Assembly: GCF_014650335.1 (NCBI RefSeq)
Contig: NZ_BMUT01000001.1
Coordinates: 797,037-861,036, forward strand
Reading direction: 5' to 3'
DNA from: Streptomyces hiroshimensis
GTDB lineage: Bacteria > Actinomycetota > Actinomycetes > Streptomycetales > Streptomycetaceae
DNA length: 64,000 nucleotides
The notes beneath the pieces are model-generated. The model did not search any database and was not told the origin of the DNA. It saw only the letters and a list, made by a program, of their open reading frames with translations. A program made the translations under genes and the position numbers. Numbering within the stretch: position 1 is the stretch's first letter; every line of letters begins with the position of its first letter. Of this stretch, positions 26,273-36,851 are shown in pieces.

Positions 26273-27408
26273 CCGAGGCGAGCCATGAAGCGTCGCGTGC
26301 CCGGACCGGGCCGCGCACGAGCACGACCACCAGAGGAGAGACCGTGACTTCGGCGATCCCAGCTGTCGACACTGCAGGCGTCAACGCCATGCTGGAGCGG
26401 GGACGGACGCTTGCCACGCCGGTGCTGCGTGCCGCCGTGGACCGGCTCGCGCCGCCCATGGACACCGTCGCCGCCTACCACTTCGGCTGGATCGACGCCG
26501 AGGGACGGCCGGCGCACGGCGACAGCGGCAAGGCCGTCCGGCCCGCGCTCGCCCTGCTCTCGGCCGAGGCCGCCGGGCGCGCCCCGGAGGTGGGCATCCC
26601 CGGCGCGGTCGCCGTCGAGCTCGTGCACAACTTCTCCCTGCTGCACGACGACCTCATGGACGGCGACGAGCAGCGCCGCCACCGCGACACCGTCTGGAAG
26701 GTCTACGGGCCCGAGCAGGCCATCCTCGTCGGCGACGCCCTCTTCGCGCTCGCCAACGAGATCCTGCTGGAGCTCGGCACCGTCGAGGCCGGCCGCGCCA
26801 CCCGGCGGCTGACCACCGCCACCCGCAAGCTGATCGACGGCCAGGCGCAGGACATCTCCTACGAGCACCGCGAGCGGGTCACCGTCGAGGAGTGCCTGGA
26901 GATGGAGGGCAACAAGACCGGCGCCCTCCTCGCCTGCGCCGTCTCCATCGGCGCCGTCCTGGGCGGCGCCGACGACCACACGGCCGACACCCTGGAGGCC
27001 TACGGCTACCACCTCGGCCTGGCCTTCCAGGCGGTGGACGACCTGCTCGGCATCTGGGGCGACCCGGAGGCCACCGGCAAGCAGACCTGGAGTGACCTGC
27101 GCCAGCGCAAGAAGTCGCTGCCGGTGGTCGCGGCCCTCGCCGCGGGCGGGGAGGCCTCCGAGCGGCTCGCGGAGATCCTCGCGGCCGACGCGAAGCTCAG
27201 CGACGCCCAACTCGCCGACTTCGACGAGGAAGAATTCGCCAGCCGCGCGATGTTGATCGAAGAGGCGGGCGGCCGGGAGTGGACCTCCCAGGAGGCCCGC
27301 CGCCAGCACGCGACCGCGATCGAGGCCCTCGACCGAGTTGACATGCCCGCAGAAGTCCGAGCCCAACTGGTGGCGCTCGCCGACTTCGTCGTCGTACGAA
27401 AGAGATGA
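26269..27408 (+). CDS. Polyprenyl (farnesyl-type) diphosphate synthase
   Basis: 379 aa from the overlapping ATG. First Asp-rich motif D127-D-x2-D131 in LLHDDLMDGD with RR downstream; second region AFQAVDDLLGIWGD (D257, D258). The second site has Gly where a third Asp often stands, common in actinobacterial relatives. It elongates DMAPP with IPP; in this context FPP for HpnD is the likely product, though GGPP cannot be excluded. GTG 26344 has a better ribosome-binding site (AGAGGAGAG) and may be the true start, giving 354 aa. Confidence 0.92.
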   Translation: MTEASHEASRARTGPRTSTTTRGETVTSAIPAVDTAGVNAMLERGRTLATPVLRAAVDRLAPPMDTVAAYHFGWIDAEGRPAHGDSGKAVRPALALLSAEAAGRAPEVGIPGAVAVELVHNFSLLHDDLMDGDEQRRHRDTVWKVYGPEQAILVGDALFALANEILLELGTVEAGRATRRLTTATRKLIDGQAQDISYEHRERVTVEECLEMEGNKTGALLACAVSIGAVLGGADDHTADTLEAYGYHLGLAFQAVDDLLGIWGDPEATGKQTWSDLRQRKKSLPVVAALAAGGEASERLAEILAADAKLSDAQLADFDEEEFASRAMLIEEAGGREWTSQEARRQHATAIEALDRVDMPAEVRAQLVALADFVVVRKR

Positions 27409-27442
27409 TTCCTATTCACCCGATCTAGCAGATCGCGGTCGC

Positions 27443-27472
27443 CGGCCGGCGTCAGTGTTGCGGCGCCGGCCG
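27443..27472 (+). other. Hairpin between the polyprenyl synthase gene and shc
   Basis: Perfect 9-bp stem (27443-27451 with 27464-27472, arms CGGCCGGCG/CGCCGGCCG) and a 12-nt loop. It lies in the 117-bp gap before shc, with a small palindrome GATCTAGCAGATC at 27422-27434. No T-run follows, so it may be an mRNA processing or attenuation element rather than a full terminator. Confidence 0.45.
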
Positions 27473-27525
27473 ACGGAGCCCCCAGGAAGGCAGAGAAGGA
27501 AGCTCACTGCAAAAAAGGGGAAACC

Positions 27526-29559
27526 ATGACAGCGACGACCGACGGAAGCACCGGGGCCCTGCCGCCCCGCGCTGCCGCGGCCACCGACAGCACCACAGCG
27601 CAACAGCACACGGCACACGGCACGGCACAGCCCCCGCTCCAAGGCGGTGAGGCGCCCGGAGCGCTCGCCGCAGCCGAGCGGGCCACGGCCCGCGCGGTCG
27701 ATCACCTCCTCTCCCGCCAGGACGAGCAGGGGTGGTGGAAGGGCGACCTGGAGACCAACGTCACCATGGACGCCGAAGACCTGCTGCTCCGTCAGTTCCT
27801 GGGCGTCCAGGACGAGAAGACCACCCGCGCCGCCGCCCTCTACATCCGCTCCGAGCAACGCCCGGACGGCACCTGGGCCACCTTCCTCGGCGGGCCCGGC
27901 GAGCTCTCCACGACCATCGAGGCCTACGTCGCCCTGCGGCTCGCCGGTGACGCCCCCGACGCCCCGCACATGGCCGCCGCCTCGGCGTGGATCCGCGAGC
28001 AGGGCGGCATCGCCGCCTCCCGGGTCTTCACCCGCATCTGGCTCGCCCTCTTCGGCTGGTGGAAGTGGGAGGACCTCCCCGAACTGCCGCCCGAGATCAT
28101 GTTCCTGCCGAAGTGGTTCCCCCTCAACCTCTACGACTTCGGCCAGTGGGCCCGGCAGACCATCGTGCCGCTGACCGTCGTCTCCGCGAAGCGCCCCGTG
28201 CGCCCCGCGCCCTTCCCGCTCGACGAGCTGCACACCGACCCCGCCCGGCCGAACCCGCCGCGCCCGCTCGCCCCGGCCGCCAGCTGGGACGGCGCCTTCC
28301 AGCGGCTCGACAAGGCCCTGCACCACTACCGGCGCCTCCCGCTGCGCCGCCTGCGCCGCCTCGCGCTCGACTCGGCCGCCCGCTGGATCATCGAGCGCCA
28401 GGACAACGACGGCTGCTGGGGCGGCATCCAGCCCCCCGCCGTCTACTCGATCATCGCCCTGCACCTCCTCGGCTACGACCTGGACCACCCCGTGCTGCGC
28501 GAGGGGCTCAAGTCGCTGGACCGTTTCGCCGTGTGGCGCGAGGACGGCAGCCGGATGATCGAGGCCTGCCAGTCCCCGGTGTGGGACACCTGTCTGGCCA
28601 CCATCGCCCTCGCGGACGCCGGAGTGGCGCCCGACCACCCGGCGCTGGTCAAGGCCGCCGACTGGATGCTGGGCGAGCAGATCCACCGCACCGGCGACTG
28701 GGCGGTGCGCCGCCCCGGGCTGACCCCGGGCGGCTGGGCCTTCGAGTTCCACAACGACACCTACCCCGACATCGACGACACCGCCGAGGTCGTCCTGGCC
28801 CTCAAGCGGGTCCGGCACCCCGACCCCGCGCGCGTCGAGACGGCCGTCCGGCGGGCCGCCCGCTGGAACCTGGGCATGCAGTCGAAGAACGGCGCCTGGG
28901 GGGCCTTCGACGCGGACAACACCAGCACGCTGCCCAACCGGCTGCCCTTCTGCGACTTCGGCGAGGTCGTCGACCCGCCGTCCGCCGACGTCACCGCGCA
29001 CGTCGTCGAGATGCTCGCCTTCCTCGGCGAGCGGCACGACCCGCGCACGCGGCGCGGCGTCGAGTGGCTGCTGGGCGAACAGGAGGAGAGCGGCGCCTGG
29101 TTCGGCCGCTGGGGCGTCAACTACGTCTACGGCACCGGCTCGGTGGTGCCCGCCCTCGTCGCGGCCGGCATCCCCGCCTCGCACCCGGCGCTGCGCAAGG
29201 CCGTGCGCTGGCTGGAGAGCGTGCAGAACGACGACGGCGGCTGGGGCGAGGACCTGCGCTCCTACCGCGACCCCGAGTGGATCGGGCGCGGTGCTTCCAC
29301 CGCCTCCCAGACGGCCTGGGCCCTGATGGCCCTGCTCGCCGCCGGGGAGCGGGAGGGCAAGGCCGCCGAGCGGGGCGTGGCCTGGCTGGTGGAGACCCAG
29401 CGCGAGGACGGGTCCTGGGACGAGCCGCACTTCACCGGCACCGGATTCCCCTGGGACTTCTCCATCAACTACCACCTCTACCGGCAGGTCTTCCCCGTCA
29501 CGGCCCTCGGCCGCTACGTGCACGGGGAGCTGTTCACCCCCGACCGCCTGGAGGCGTGA
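27526..29559 (+). CDS. shc: Squalene-hopene cyclase
   Basis: 677 aa monotopic membrane cyclase. The catalytic DIDDTA motif is at residues 415-420 and initiates protonation. Several QW repeats are visible (QDEQGWW, QDNDGCWGG, QNDDGGWGED, QREDGSWDE). It cyclises squalene to hopene/hopanol, also called HpnF. An extra low-complexity N-terminal 45 residues precede the enzyme core. The ATG at 27526 is preceded by AAGGGG. hpnG begins in the stop codon. Confidence 0.97.
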   Translation: MTATTDGSTGALPPRAAAATDSTTAQQHTAHGTAQPPLQGGEAPGALAAAERATARAVDHLLSRQDEQGWWKGDLETNVTMDAEDLLLRQFLGVQDEKTTRAAALYIRSEQRPDGTWATFLGGPGELSTTIEAYVALRLAGDAPDAPHMAAASAWIREQGGIAASRVFTRIWLALFGWWKWEDLPELPPEIMFLPKWFPLNLYDFGQWARQTIVPLTVVSAKRPVRPAPFPLDELHTDPARPNPPRPLAPAASWDGAFQRLDKALHHYRRLPLRRLRRLALDSAARWIIERQDNDGCWGGIQPPAVYSIIALHLLGYDLDHPVLREGLKSLDRFAVWREDGSRMIEACQSPVWDTCLATIALADAGVAPDHPALVKAADWMLGEQIHRTGDWAVRRPGLTPGGWAFEFHNDTYPDIDDTAEVVLALKRVRHPDPARVETAVRRAARWNLGMQSKNGAWGAFDADNTSTLPNRLPFCDFGEVVDPPSADVTAHVVEMLAFLGERHDPRTRRGVEWLLGEQEESGAWFGRWGVNYVYGTGSVVPALVAAGIPASHPALRKAVRWLESVQNDDGGWGEDLRSYRDPEWIGRGASTASQTAWALMALLAAGEREGKAAERGVAWLVETQREDGSWDEPHFTGTGFPWDFSINYHLYRQVFPVTALGRYVHGELFTPDRLEA

Positions 29560-30209
29560 TGACGAACGGCACGGGCAGTTCCGGCCCCGCACCGCTGCTG
29601 GTCGCCTGCGCGCTCGGCATCGAGCGCCTCGCCCTGCGCGGGGGCGGCCCGGGCGGGGCGGCCGGGCCCGTGACCGTTCTGCGGACCGGCATGGGGCCGC
29701 AGGCCGCGGACCATGCCGTCACCCGTGCCCTGCGCGATCCGGCGATGCGCGAGGCCGCGGTCGTCGCCACGGGCTTCTGCGCCGGCCTGGCCCCGGGGAT
29801 GCACCCCGGCGACCTCGTCGTCGCCGACGAGACCCGGGACCGCGCGGGCAGCACCGAGTGCTCGGGCGTCGAGCTGCTCGCCAAGGAGCTCGCCCGTGCC
29901 GTGCCCCGGCGCGTCATCCACACCGGGCCCCTCGTCGGCTCGGACCACGTCGTACGCGGCGCGGAGCGGGCCGCCCTGCACGCCGCGGGGGCGCTCGCGG
30001 TGGACATGGAGTCCGCGGCCACACTCCGAAGCGCCGTGCGCGCGGGGCCGCGCCCGGTTGCGGCCGTCCGGGTGGTCGTGGACGCTCCAGAGCATGAACT
30101 CGTCCGAATCGGGACGTTGCGCGGTGGAATATCGGCTTTCCGGGTTCTGCGCACCGTCCTCCCGGCTTTTATCGAATGGCACCGTTCTTTACTGCTCCCC
30201 AGGAGGTGA
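29559..30209 (+). CDS. hpnG: Adenosylhopane nucleosidase HpnG (phosphorylase superfamily)
   Basis: 216 aa nucleoside-phosphorylase fold. TGMGPQAADHAV and GFCAGLAPGMHPGDLVVAD form the ribose/phosphate side, and AVDMESAA provides the conserved Met-Glu for the ribose 2'-OH. In hopanoid clusters this enzyme removes adenine from adenosylhopane to give ribosylhopane or its phosphate. The ATG at 29559 shares bases with the shc stop. The 3' codons overlap the leader of hpnH. Confidence 0.92.
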   Translation: MTNGTGSSGPAPLLVACALGIERLALRGGGPGGAAGPVTVLRTGMGPQAADHAVTRALRDPAMREAAVVATGFCAGLAPGMHPGDLVVADETRDRAGSTECSGVELLAKELARAVPRRVIHTGPLVGSDHVVRGAERAALHAAGALAVDMESAATLRSAVRAGPRPVAAVRVVVDAPEHELVRIGTLRGGISAFRVLRTVLPAFIEWHRSLLLPRR

Positions 30210-30214
30210 GCCAG

Positions 30215-31237
30215 ATGGCCATGCCACTCCGCCAGTCCATCCGGGTGGGAACGTACCTTTTTGAACAGAAGCTCAGGAAGCGCGAGAAGTTCCCGCTGAT
30301 CGTCGAGCTGGAACCGCTCTTCGCCTGCAACCTCAAGTGCGAGGGGTGCGGGAAGATCCAGCACCCCGCAGGGGTCCTCAAGCAGCGCATGCCGGTGGCC
30401 CAGGCCGTCGGAGCCGTGCTGGAGTCCGGCGCGCCGATGGTCTCCATCGCCGGCGGCGAACCCCTGATGCACCCGCAGATCCACGAGATCGTGCGGCAGC
30501 TGGTGGCGAAGCGCAAGTACGTCTTCCTGTGCACCAACGCGATGCTCCTGCGCAAGAAGATGGACAAGTTCACCCCGTCCCCCTACTTCGCGTTCGCGGT
30601 GCACATCGACGGGCTGCGCGAGCGGCACGACGAGTCCGTTGCGAAGGAGGGCGTCTTCGACGAGGCGGTGGAGGCCATCAAGGAGGCCAAGCGGCGCGGC
30701 TTCCGGGTCACCACCAACTCGACCTTCTTCAATACCGACACCCCGCAGACCATCGTCGAGGTGCTCGACTTCCTCAATGACGACCTGAAGGTCGACGAGA
30801 TGATGATCTCGCCCGCCTACGCCTATGAGAAGGCTCCCGACCAGGACCACTTCCTGGGGGTCGAGCAGACCCGGGAGTTGTTCAAGAAGGCCTTCTCCGG
30901 TGGGAACCGGGCGCGCTGGCGGCTCAACCACAGCCCCCTCTTCCTGGACTTCCTGGAGGGCAAGGTCGACTTCCCCTGCACCGCCTGGGCGATCCCCAAC
31001 TACTCCCTCTTCGGCTGGCAGCGCCCCTGCTATCTGATGAGCGACGGCTACGTCCCGACGTACCGCGAGCTGATCGAGGAGACCGACTGGGACAAGTACG
31101 GCCGCGGCAAGGACCCGCGCTGCGACAACTGCATGGCCCACTGCGGATACGAGCCGACCGCCGTCCTCGCCACCATGGGATCGCTGAAGGAGTCGATCCG
31201 CGCGGCCCGCGAGAGCGTGGCCGGGAACCGGAGCTGA
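30215..31237 (+). CDS. hpnH: Adenosyl-hopene transferase HpnH (radical SAM)
   Basis: 340 aa radical-SAM protein with the cluster motif C38-x3-C42-x2-C45 (CNLKCEGC). SAM-binding GGEP lies in [10 protein letters not shown], and a C-terminal Cys cluster in [13 protein letters not shown] probably holds a second metal site or structural zinc. It adds the adenosyl radical to diploptene, the first step to C35 hopanoids. The ATG at 30215 follows AGGAGG by 8 nt, the strongest ribosome-binding site in the cluster. Confidence 0.96.
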   Translation: MAMPLRQSIRVGTYLFEQKLRKREKFPLIVELEPLFACNLKCEGCGKIQHPAGVLKQRMPVAQAVGAVLESGAPMVSIAGGEPLMHPQIHEIVRQLVAKRKYVFLCTNAMLLRKKMDKFTPSPYFAFAVHIDGLRERHDESVAKEGVFDEAVEAIKEAKRRGFRVTTNSTFFNTDTPQTIVEVLDFLNDDLKVDEMMISPAYAYEKAPDQDHFLGVEQTRELFKKAFSGGNRARWRLNHSPLFLDFLEGKVDFPCTAWAIPNYSLFGWQRPCYLMSDGYVPTYRELIEETDWDKYGRGKDPRCDNCMAHCGYEPTAVLATMGSLKESIRAARESVAGNRS

Positions 31238-31242
31238 CGGCC

Positions 31243-32409
31243 ATGGCCTCCGCGGGACCGGTGTCCCTCGGGCTCCCCGGCGTGCCGGCACGGCCGCTCG
31301 CGGTGCGCCGCCCCTCGCGGCGCATCCAGGTCGGGCCGGTCGCCGTGGGCGGCGACGCGCCCGTTTCGGTGCAGTCGATGACGACGACCAGGACGTCGGA
31401 CATCGGTGCCACGCTTCAGCAGATCGCGGAGCTGACGGCGTCGGGCTGCCAGATCGTGCGGGTGGCCTGCCCCACGCAGGACGATGCGGATGCGCTTCCG
31501 GTGATCGCGAAGAAGTCGCAGATTCCGGTGATCGCGGACATCCACTTCCAGCCGAAGTACGTCTTCGCCGCCATCGACGCCGGCTGCGCCGCGGTTCGGG
31601 TGAACCCGGGCAACATCAAGCAGTTCGACGACAAGGTCAAGGAGATCGCGAAGGCGGCCTCGGATGCGGGCACGCCGATCCGTATCGGTGTGAACGCGGG
31701 GTCGCTGGACCGGCGGCTGCTGCAGAAGTACGGCAAGGCGACGCCTGAGGCGCTGGTGGAGTCGGCGCTGTGGGAGGCGTCGCTCTTCGAGGAGCACGGT
31801 TTCCGCGACATCAAGATCTCGGTGAAGCACAACGACCCGGTCGTCATGGTCAACGCGTACCGTCAGCTGGCGGCGCAGTGTGATTACCCGCTGCACCTGG
31901 GTGTGACGGAGGCGGGGCCGGCGTTTCAGGGCACGATCAAGTCGGCGGTGGCGTTCGGTGCGCTGTTGTCGGAGGGTATCGGTGACACGATCCGTGTCTC
32001 GCTGTCGGCGCCGCCGGCGGAGGAGATCAAGGTCGGCATGCAGATCCTGGAGTCCCTGGGGCTGCGCCAGCGCCGTTTGGAGATCGTCTCGTGTCCGTCG
32101 TGCGGTCGTGCGCAGGTGGATGTGTACAAGCTCGCGGATCAGGTGAGTGCCGGTCTGGAGGGCATGGAGGTGCCGCTGCGCGTCGCGGTGATGGGCTGCG
32201 TCGTGAACGGTCCGGGTGAGGCCCGTGAGGCCGACCTGGGTGTCGCTTCGGGTAACGGCAAGGGGCAGATCTTCGTCAAGGGCGAGGTCATCAAGACCGT
32301 GCCGGAGTCGAAGATCGTGGAGACCCTCATCGAGGAAGCAATGAAGATCGCCGAAGTCATGGCGGCGGACGGCGCCCCCGGCGGGGCACCGCACGTCACC
32401 GTCGCCTGA
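31243..32409 (+). CDS. ispG: 4-hydroxy-3-methylbut-2-enyl-diphosphate synthase IspG (GcpE)
   Basis: 388 aa iron-sulfur enzyme of the MEP pathway. The N-terminal TIM-barrel part has [10 protein letters not shown] and ADIHFQPKY. The C-terminal [4Fe-4S] ligands are Cys284 and Cys287 (SCPSCGR) and Cys319 ([12 protein letters not shown]). It makes HMBPP from MEcPP. Codon use from about 31,400 to 32,340 differs from the neighbours: far more GCG, GTG, GGT and CGT, with less C-ending bias, while both gene ends look like the rest of the cluster. This suggests recombination with a second ispG elsewhere. Confidence 0.96.
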   Translation: MASAGPVSLGLPGVPARPLAVRRPSRRIQVGPVAVGGDAPVSVQSMTTTRTSDIGATLQQIAELTASGCQIVRVACPTQDDADALPVIAKKSQIPVIADIHFQPKYVFAAIDAGCAAVRVNPGNIKQFDDKVKEIAKAASDAGTPIRIGVNAGSLDRRLLQKYGKATPEALVESALWEASLFEEHGFRDIKISVKHNDPVVMVNAYRQLAAQCDYPLHLGVTEAGPAFQGTIKSAVAFGALLSEGIGDTIRVSLSAPPAEEIKVGMQILESLGLRQRRLEIVSCPSCGRAQVDVYKLADQVSAGLEGMEVPLRVAVMGCVVNGPGEAREADLGVASGNGKGQIFVKGEVIKTVPESKIVETLIEEAMKIAEVMAADGAPGGAPHVTVA

Positions 32410-32487
32410 GACCGGCGACCCGCCACCGTAGGAACAGCGACCGAGCGGCCACCCCGGCCCAGGCCGCAAGACGAGGAGGGGGCCCGC

Positions 32488-34416
32488 GTGTCGTTGCTGG
32501 AGAACATCCGCAGTCCGCGCGACCTGAAGAACCTGGACGCCGAGGAGCTGACCGAACTGGCGGAGGAGATCCGCCACTTCCTCATCCACGCCGTCGCCAG
32601 GACCGGCGGCCACCTCGGCCCCAACCTCGGCGTGGTGGAGCTCACCATCGCCCTGCACCGCTCCTTCGACTCTCCGGCCGACCGCATCCTGTGGGACACC
32701 GGCCACCAGTCGTACGTCCACAAACTGCTCACCGGCCGCCAGGACTTCTCCAAGCTGCGCGGCAAGGGCGGCCTGTCCGGCTACCCCTCGCGCGAGGAGT
32801 CCGAGCACGACGTCATCGAGAACAGCCACGCCTCGACCGTCCTCGGCTGGGCCGACGGCCTCGCCAAGGCCAACCAGGTCCTCGGCCGCTGGAACCGCCA
32901 TGTCGTCGCCGTCATCGGCGACGGGGCCCTGACCGGCGGCATGGCCTGGGAGGCGCTCAACAACATAGCCGCCGCCAAGGACCGGCAGCTGATCATCGTC
33001 GTCAACGACAACGAGCGCAGCTACGCCCCCACCATCGGCGGCCTCGCGGACCACCTCGCCACGCTCCGCACGACCGACGGCTATGAGCGCGCCCTGTCCT
33101 GGGGCAAGGACGCCGTCCAGGGCCTGCCCGTCATCGGCAAGCCGCTGTACGAGTCCCTGCACGGAGCGAAGAAGGGCTTCAAGGACGCCTTCGCCCCGCA
33201 GGGCATGTTCGAGGACCTGGGCCTGAAGTACCTCGGCCCGATAGACGGGCACGATGTCGCCGCGGTCGAGTCCGCGCTGCGCCGGGCCAAGCGCTTCCAC
33301 GGCCCCGTCCTCGTCCACTGCCGCACGGAGAAGGGCCGTGGCTACCAGCCGGCCCTGGAGGACGACGCGGACCGCTTCCACACCGTCGGCGTGATCGACC
33401 CGCTCACCTCCCGGCCGCTGGCTCCTTCGGCCGGCCGCTCCTGGACCTCGGTCTTCGGCGACGAGATGCTCGCCATCGGGACCGAGCGGCCCGACGTGGT
33501 CGCCCTCACGGCCGCCATGCTCCACCCCGTGGGCCTGACGAAGTTCGCCGAGGCCTTCCCCGACCGCGTCTGGGACGTCGGCATCGCCGAGCAGCACGGC
33601 GCCGTCTCCGCGGCCGGCCTGGCCACCGGCGGTCTGCACCCGGTCTTCGCCGTCTACGCCACGTTCCTCAACCGCGCCTTCGACCAGGTGCTGATGGACG
33701 TCGCCCTGCACAAGTGCGGCGTGACGTTCGTCCTCGACCGGGCGGGCGTCACCGGCACCGACGGGCCCAGCCACAACGGCATGTGGGACATGTCGGTCCT
33801 GCAGGTCGTCCCCGGTCTGCGGATCGCCGCCCCGCGCGATGCGGACCAGCTGCGCGCCCAGCTGCGCGAGGCCGTCGAGGTCGACGACGCCCCCACCGTG
33901 GTCCGCTTCCCGAAGGAGAACGTCGGCGAGCCGGTCCCGGCCCTGGCCCGCGAAGGCGGCATGGACGTGATCGCCCGCCCGGAGCCCGGCGGGGAGCGGC
34001 CGCAGGTCCTGATCGTCGCCGTCGGCGCCATGGCCGGCGTCTGCCTGGAGGCCGCCGACCTCCTGGCCGCCCGCGGAACGCCCTGCACCGTCGTCGACCC
34101 GCGCTGGGTCAAGCCCGTCGACCCCGCGCTGCCCCCGCTCGCCGCGCGCCACCGGGTCGTCGCGGTCGTCGAGGACAACAGCCGCACCGGCGGCGTCGGC
34201 TGGGCCGTCGCACAGGCCCTGCGCGACGCCGACGTCGACGTGCCGCTGCGCGCCTTCGGCATCCCCGAGCAGTTCCTGCCGCACGCCAAGCGCGGCGAGG
34301 TCCTGGCCGACCTCGGGCTCACCCCCGCCGAGATCGCCGGCCGGATCAGCGCCGCCCTGGCCCGTACGGAAGAAGCCGCGAAGAACCCCGCGGCCGTGAA
34401 GGAGAACGACGCATGA
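32488..34416 (+). CDS. dxs: 1-deoxy-D-xylulose-5-phosphate synthase
   Basis: 642 aa thiamine-diphosphate enzyme. It has [13 protein letters not shown], the TPP-binding [16 protein letters not shown], the HNGMWDMS segment and a transketolase C-domain (WVKPVDPAL). It joins pyruvate and glyceraldehyde-3-phosphate to feed the MEP pathway. The GTG at 32488 follows GAGGAGGGGG. Its presence beside ispG suggests the cluster brings its own flux-controlling MEP enzymes. ATGA overlap with the aminotransferase gene. Confidence 0.96.
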   Translation: MSLLENIRSPRDLKNLDAEELTELAEEIRHFLIHAVARTGGHLGPNLGVVELTIALHRSFDSPADRILWDTGHQSYVHKLLTGRQDFSKLRGKGGLSGYPSREESEHDVIENSHASTVLGWADGLAKANQVLGRWNRHVVAVIGDGALTGGMAWEALNNIAAAKDRQLIIVVNDNERSYAPTIGGLADHLATLRTTDGYERALSWGKDAVQGLPVIGKPLYESLHGAKKGFKDAFAPQGMFEDLGLKYLGPIDGHDVAAVESALRRAKRFHGPVLVHCRTEKGRGYQPALEDDADRFHTVGVIDPLTSRPLAPSAGRSWTSVFGDEMLAIGTERPDVVALTAAMLHPVGLTKFAEAFPDRVWDVGIAEQHGAVSAAGLATGGLHPVFAVYATFLNRAFDQVLMDVALHKCGVTFVLDRAGVTGTDGPSHNGMWDMSVLQVVPGLRIAAPRDADQLRAQLREAVEVDDAPTVVRFPKENVGEPVPALAREGGMDVIARPEPGGERPQVLIVAVGAMAGVCLEAADLLAARGTPCTVVDPRWVKPVDPALPPLAARHRVVAVVEDNSRTGGVGWAVAQALRDADVDVPLRAFGIPEQFLPHAKRGEVLADLGLTPAEIAGRISAALARTEEAAKNPAAVKENDA

Positions 34417-35828
34417 CAGCCGACACAGCCGGTGCCGCCGCCGACGGCAAGGGCTTCGACCTCACCCGGCTCCTCGCCGAGCGCGGCGGCGAGCGGTACG
34501 ACCTGCACGCCCGGCACCTCAACCACCAGCTGCCGCGCATGCTGCACACCATCGGCTTCGACAAGGTCTACGAGCGGGCCGAAGGCGCCTACTTCTGGGA
34601 CGCCGACGGGCAGGACTACCTCGACATGCTCGCCGGCTTCGGGGTGATGGGCGTCGGCCGCCACCACCCCGTCGTCCGCAAGGCCCTGCACGACGTCCTC
34701 GACGCCTCGCTCGCCGACCTCACCCGCTTCGACTGCCAGCCGCTGCCCGGCCTCCTCGCCGAGAAGCTCCTGTCGTACGCGCCGCACCTGGACCGGGTGT
34801 TCTTCGGCAACAGCGGCACCGAGGCGGTGGAGACGGCCCTGAAGTTCGCCCGGTACGCGACCGGCAGACCGCGGGTCCTCTACTGCTCCCACGCCTTCCA
34901 CGGCCTGACCACCGGCTCGCTCTCCGTCAACGGCGAGGCCGGCTTCCGGGACGGCTTCGCGCCCCTGCTGCCCGACACCGCCGTCCCGCTCGGCGACCTC
35001 GCGGCCCTGGAGCGGGAGCTCGCCCGCGGCGACGTGGCGGCATTCGTCGTCGAACCGATCCAGGGCAAGGGCGTCCACGAGGCGCCCCCCGGCTACCTGC
35101 GCGCCGCGCAGGAGCTGCTGCACCGCCACAAGGCGCTGCTCATCGCCGACGAGGTGCAGACCGGCATCGGCCGCACCGGCGACTTCTTCGCCTACCAGCA
35201 CGAGGCGGGCGTCGAGCCGGACCTGGTCTGCGTGGCCAAGGCGCTCTCCGGCGGCTACGTGCCCGTGGGCGCCACCCTCGGCAAGGACTGGATCTTCAAG
35301 AAGGTCTACTCCTCCATGGACCGCGTCCTCGTGCACTCCGCGAGCTTCGGCTCCAACGCGCAGGCGATGGCCGCCGGGCTCGCGGTGCTCTCGGTGATGG
35401 AGGACGAACAGGTCGTCGCCAACGCCCGGCGCACGGGCGACCTGCTGCGCGGCCGGCTCGCCGCGCTGGTGGGCAAGTACGAGCTGCTGCACGACGTCCG
35501 CGGCCGGGGCCTGATGATCGGCATCGAGTTCGGCAAGCCGTCCTCGCTGGGGCTGCGCAGCCGCTGGGCCATGCTCCAGGCGGCCCGCAAGGGCCTCTTC
35601 GCGCAGATGGTCGTGGTGCCGCTGCTGCAGAAGCACCGCATCCTCACCCAGGTCTCCGGCGACCACCTGGAGGTGATCAAGCTCATCCCGCCGCTGATCA
35701 TCGGCGAGCGGGAGGCGGACCGCTTCGTGGACGCCTTCACCGCCGTCATGGACGACGCCCACGGCGGGGGAGGCCTGCTGTGGGACTTCGGGCGCACGCT
35801 GGTCAAGCAGGCGGTGGCCAATCGCTGA
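34413..35828 (+). CDS. hpnO: Class III aminotransferase, HpnO-type
   Basis: 471 aa PLP enzyme of the acetylornithine/ω-amino-acid aminotransferase class. [14 protein letters not shown] binds cofactor phosphate, [15 protein letters not shown] carries the ring-contacting Asp, and Lys276 in [11 protein letters not shown] is the Schiff-base lysine. The last gene of the hopanoid unit, it is predicted to convert a C35 hopane aldehyde to aminobacteriohopanetriol, as HpnO does. A C-terminal extension ([15 protein letters not shown]) is typical of the Streptomyces versions. Convergent with the phosphatase 5 bp away. Confidence 0.9.
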   Translation: MTADTAGAAADGKGFDLTRLLAERGGERYDLHARHLNHQLPRMLHTIGFDKVYERAEGAYFWDADGQDYLDMLAGFGVMGVGRHHPVVRKALHDVLDASLADLTRFDCQPLPGLLAEKLLSYAPHLDRVFFGNSGTEAVETALKFARYATGRPRVLYCSHAFHGLTTGSLSVNGEAGFRDGFAPLLPDTAVPLGDLAALERELARGDVAAFVVEPIQGKGVHEAPPGYLRAAQELLHRHKALLIADEVQTGIGRTGDFFAYQHEAGVEPDLVCVAKALSGGYVPVGATLGKDWIFKKVYSSMDRVLVHSASFGSNAQAMAAGLAVLSVMEDEQVVANARRTGDLLRGRLAALVGKYELLHDVRGRGLMIGIEFGKPSSLGLRSRWAMLQAARKGLFAQMVVVPLLQKHRILTQVSGDHLEVIKLIPPLIIGEREADRFVDAFTAVMDDAHGGGGLLWDFGRTLVKQAVANR

Positions 35829-35833
35829 GGCGG

Positions 35834-36640
35834 TCAGTCCGTGAGGAGCCTGTCCTGCAGGCGCTCACGGGCCGACGGGGCGAGCCCCAGCCCGTCGGCC
35901 AGGTAACGGTCGACCGTGCCCCACGTCGCGTCCATCTCGTCGAACGCCGCGTGGAGGTACGCGGCGCGCGCCTCGAACATCGGCGACAGCAGCTCCGCGA
36001 TCTCCCGGTCCTCCGGCCCCGTCGTCTCCGGCGCGCGCCGCATCCGGTAGCGCCGGTGCGGAGCGTTCGACTCCAGGTAGTCCGTCTCGATCGCGTCGCG
36101 CCCGACGCCGAGGGCGAGCAGCGTGACCGCGACGGACAGCCCGGCGCGGTCCTTCCCGGCCGCGCAGTGCATCAGCGCCGGCACGCTGTCCTCGGCGAGG
36201 GCGCGCAGGACGTGGCCGAGCTCGGCCGTACGGCCCGTGACGACCTCCCGGTACGTCTCGGCCATCCGCTCCGCCGCTCTGCCGTCGGCCAGCACGCTGC
36301 GCAGGTGCCCGAGGTCGCGGGCGCGCACCATGTTCCAGAACTCGGCGCCGTGGGCCGGGTCGTTGAGGGGGAGGTTCACGTTCCGCACGCCGGTGAGGCC
36401 GACGTCCGGCCCGTCGAGCGCGATGTCGGCGTCGTTGCGGAAGTCGAAGACCGTGTGCAGGCCGAGCGAGCCGAGGAAGCGCGCGTCGTCCTCGGTGGCG
36501 TGGGCGAGGTGCCCGCTGCGGAAGAGGACGCCGTGCCGTACCCGCCGTCCGCCGGCGGCCGGCAGACCGCCGAGGTCACGGAAGTTGCGCACTCCCGCCA
36601 GCTCGGGCTCGGTGGACGGCACATGCGGCGTCTGCGTCAC
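35834..36640 (-). CDS. Tyrosine-protein phosphatase (Y_phosphatase3/PtpB-like)
   Basis: 268 aa. The P-loop is HCAAGKDRAG (Cx5R with Cys in HCAAGKDR), and the N-terminal GVRNFRDLGGLP and LFRSGHLAHAT are typical of the actinobacterial family related to M. tuberculosis PtpB. The FDFRND segment contributes a conserved Asp. A cytoplasmic phospho-tyrosine or phosphoinositide phosphatase. GTG start at 36640, preceded by GGAGC. It shares a 211-bp divergent region with the SGNH hydrolase gene. Confidence 0.92.
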   Translation of the reverse strand: MTQTPHVPSTEPELAGVRNFRDLGGLPAAGGRRVRHGVLFRSGHLAHATEDDARFLGSLGLHTVFDFRNDADIALDGPDVGLTGVRNVNLPLNDPAHGAEFWNMVRARDLGHLRSVLADGRAAERMAETYREVVTGRTAELGHVLRALAEDSVPALMHCAAGKDRAGLSVAVTLLALGVGRDAIETDYLESNAPHRRYRMRRAPETTGPEDREIAELLSPMFEARAAYLHAAFDEMDATWGTVDRYLADGLGLAPSARERLQDRLLTD

Positions 36641-36851
36641 GGGCGCTCCCAGGGCTAGGACGCCGACGCTGCTCGTCGGCGAAGCGGCTCAACGACCTTA
36701 CGACACCGGTTGTACGGGCTACGGCCCCCGTGCGGTAGCCGCGCCGACGTATTCCGCTTGCGGGGACTTCGCCGGGGTGGGATACATCACGGCTCGTCAA
36801 CCCCTGGTTACGGTGGCGTAGGTCACTCCTCGCGAGGAAAGATGTACCGAC

